Source: JAABQT01 sp041488375
GTDB lineage: Bacteria > Pseudomonadota > Gammaproteobacteria > Burkholderiales > SG8-39
Assembly: GCA_041488375.1 (NCBI GenBank)
Contig: JBGPPD010000102.1
Coordinates: 1 to 9,922, forward strand
DNA: 9,922 nt
Direction of reading: 5' to 3'
The first letter of the stretch is position 1. Each line of letters starts with the position of its first letter. A model generated the notes under the pieces. That model saw only the letters and a program-made list of their open reading frames with translations. It ran no database searches and had not been told where the DNA came from. The translations under genes and the position numbers were made by a program. Of the stretch, positions 9,147-9,922 are shown piece by piece.

Positions 9147-9922
9147 ATGAACACTCTCTGGATCGTCGTCATCGGCGTGCTGACCACCTATTTGGCCTAC
9201 AACCTGTACGCCAAGCGCATCGACCGCAACGTCATTCAATCCGACCGCAAGCGCGCGACGCCGGCCAAGATGTACATGGACGGCGTGGATTTCATGCCGA
9301 CCAGCCGCAATATCCTGTTCGGCTATCACTTCAAGGCCATCGCGGCCGCCGGGCCCATCGTCGGGCCGATCACCGCCGCCAATCTCTGGGGTTGGTCGCC
9401 GTCGCTGGCCTGGCTGGTGCTGGGCGTGAGCTTGATCGGCTGGGTGAGCGACTACTCCGCCATCATGGTCGCGGTGCGCAACGACGGCAACAGCCTGTCG
9501 GCGATCGCGCACAAGCTCATCGCGCCCCGCACGCGCACGATCCTGTTCGTGTTCATCTTCTTCTACTTGATGCTGCTCGCCGGCGCGTTCATCGGCATCC
9601 TGGCCGCCATATTGTCCGCGCGTCCGGACGTCCCGTTGGGCATCGTCATGCTGGCGCTGATGGGACTGCTCGCCGGCCAGATGATGTACCGCTGGAAGAT
9701 GGGCATCATGGGGGTCACTGTCTTCGTCGTCGCGCTCACGCTCGCCGGCATGGTGGCCGGACCGTGGGGCCAGCACCGCGATGAAAAGGGTGCGCTGGTG
9801 CAAGGCCCGGTCGCGGCCGCGGTCGTGCAGGTGAACAGCGCGGTCGACCAGATCAACGATCGCAAGCCGCTCTTCGCGGTGGAGGACCCGACCGGCGCGG
9901 ACCCGAGGATCCCGGCGCCCGG
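9147..9922 (+). CDS. CstA-family carbon starvation protein / peptide-pyruvate transporter, 3'-truncated by window edge
   Basis: The reading frame is open from the ATG at 9147 to the window end (258 residues), so the C-terminal part is missing; full-length family members are roughly 500-700 residues. The CstA signature is clear: YMDGVDFMPTSRNILFGYHF (43-62) followed by AIAAAGPIVGPITAANLWGW (64-83). Membrane helices are at about 3-22, 64-80, 85-107, 131-157, 163-180 and 187-206. Residues 207-258 form a long polar stretch, probably a loop between helices. CstA and BtsT relatives take up pyruvate or peptides under nutrient limitation in E. coli. The gene diverges from the GNAT-ABC operon and has a good ribosome binding site plus an FNR-type box placed for activation, suggesting control by oxygen or NO. 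Confidence 0.92.
   Translation, partial: MNTLWIVVIGVLTTYLAYNLYAKRIDRNVIQSDRKRATPAKMYMDGVDFMPTSRNILFGYHFKAIAAAGPIVGPITAANLWGWSPSLAWLVLGVSLIGWVSDYSAIMVAVRNDGNSLSAIAHKLIAPRTRTILFVFIFFYLMLLAGAFIGILAAILSARPDVPLGIVMLALMGLLAGQMMYRWKMGIMGVTVFVVALTLAGMVAGPWGQHRDEKGALVQGPVAAAVVQVNSAVDQINDRKPLFAVEDPTGADPRIPAP

Overview
The window is GC-rich with dense, tightly packed genes. Its Crp/Fnr-type operators and gene families (FNT channel, hemerythrin, EAL protein, CstA) fit a proteobacterium, most likely a betaproteobacterium with a facultative or microaerobic lifestyle. That placement is inferred from general character, not from a marker gene.

Layout. (1) Bases 1-2132, plus strand: the 3' part of an APH-fold small-molecule kinase, a CysC-like P-loop kinase overlapping it by 4 nt, and a formate/nitrite-family channel 7 nt further on. 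(2) Bases 2160-4216, minus strand: a hemerythrin gene followed by a membrane-anchored PAS-EAL protein, with an FNR-type palindrome just upstream of the hemerythrin gene. (3) Bases 4265-9041, minus strand: a four-gene operon read GNAT acetyltransferase, ABC ATPase, double-FtsX permease, HlyD-type adaptor. Every junction is a 4-nt stop/start overlap. The adaptor gene is broken by a 4-bp tandem duplication. (4) Bases 9147 to the end, plus strand: the 5' part of a CstA-family transporter, divergent from the GNAT operon across an intergenic region holding the same 14-bp FNR-type palindrome.

How it may work together. The minus-strand ABC genes look like a MacAB/LolCDE-style exporter (ATPase, permease, periplasmic adaptor), which would lack a full-length adaptor if the frameshift is real. 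The hemerythrin-EAL pair looks like a di-iron O2/NO-binding protein next to a c-di-GMP-related effector, plausibly induced by low oxygen or NO through the FNR/DNR-type site.

The most unusual structure is an 81-bp direct repeat (76/81 identical, 47 bp exact). It consists of the last 26 codons plus stop of the HlyD gene. One copy is in place at 4265-4345. The other (2069-2149) forms, in antisense, the last 20 codons and stop of the FNT channel gene. The hemerythrin-EAL block lies exactly between them. This suggests insertion, duplication or deletion at an ancestral convergent FNT/HlyD junction, and it makes the block potentially excisable by recombination.

No rRNA, tRNA, CRISPR array, transposase or clear rho-independent terminator was seen, and there is no gene-free stretch longer than 300 bases.
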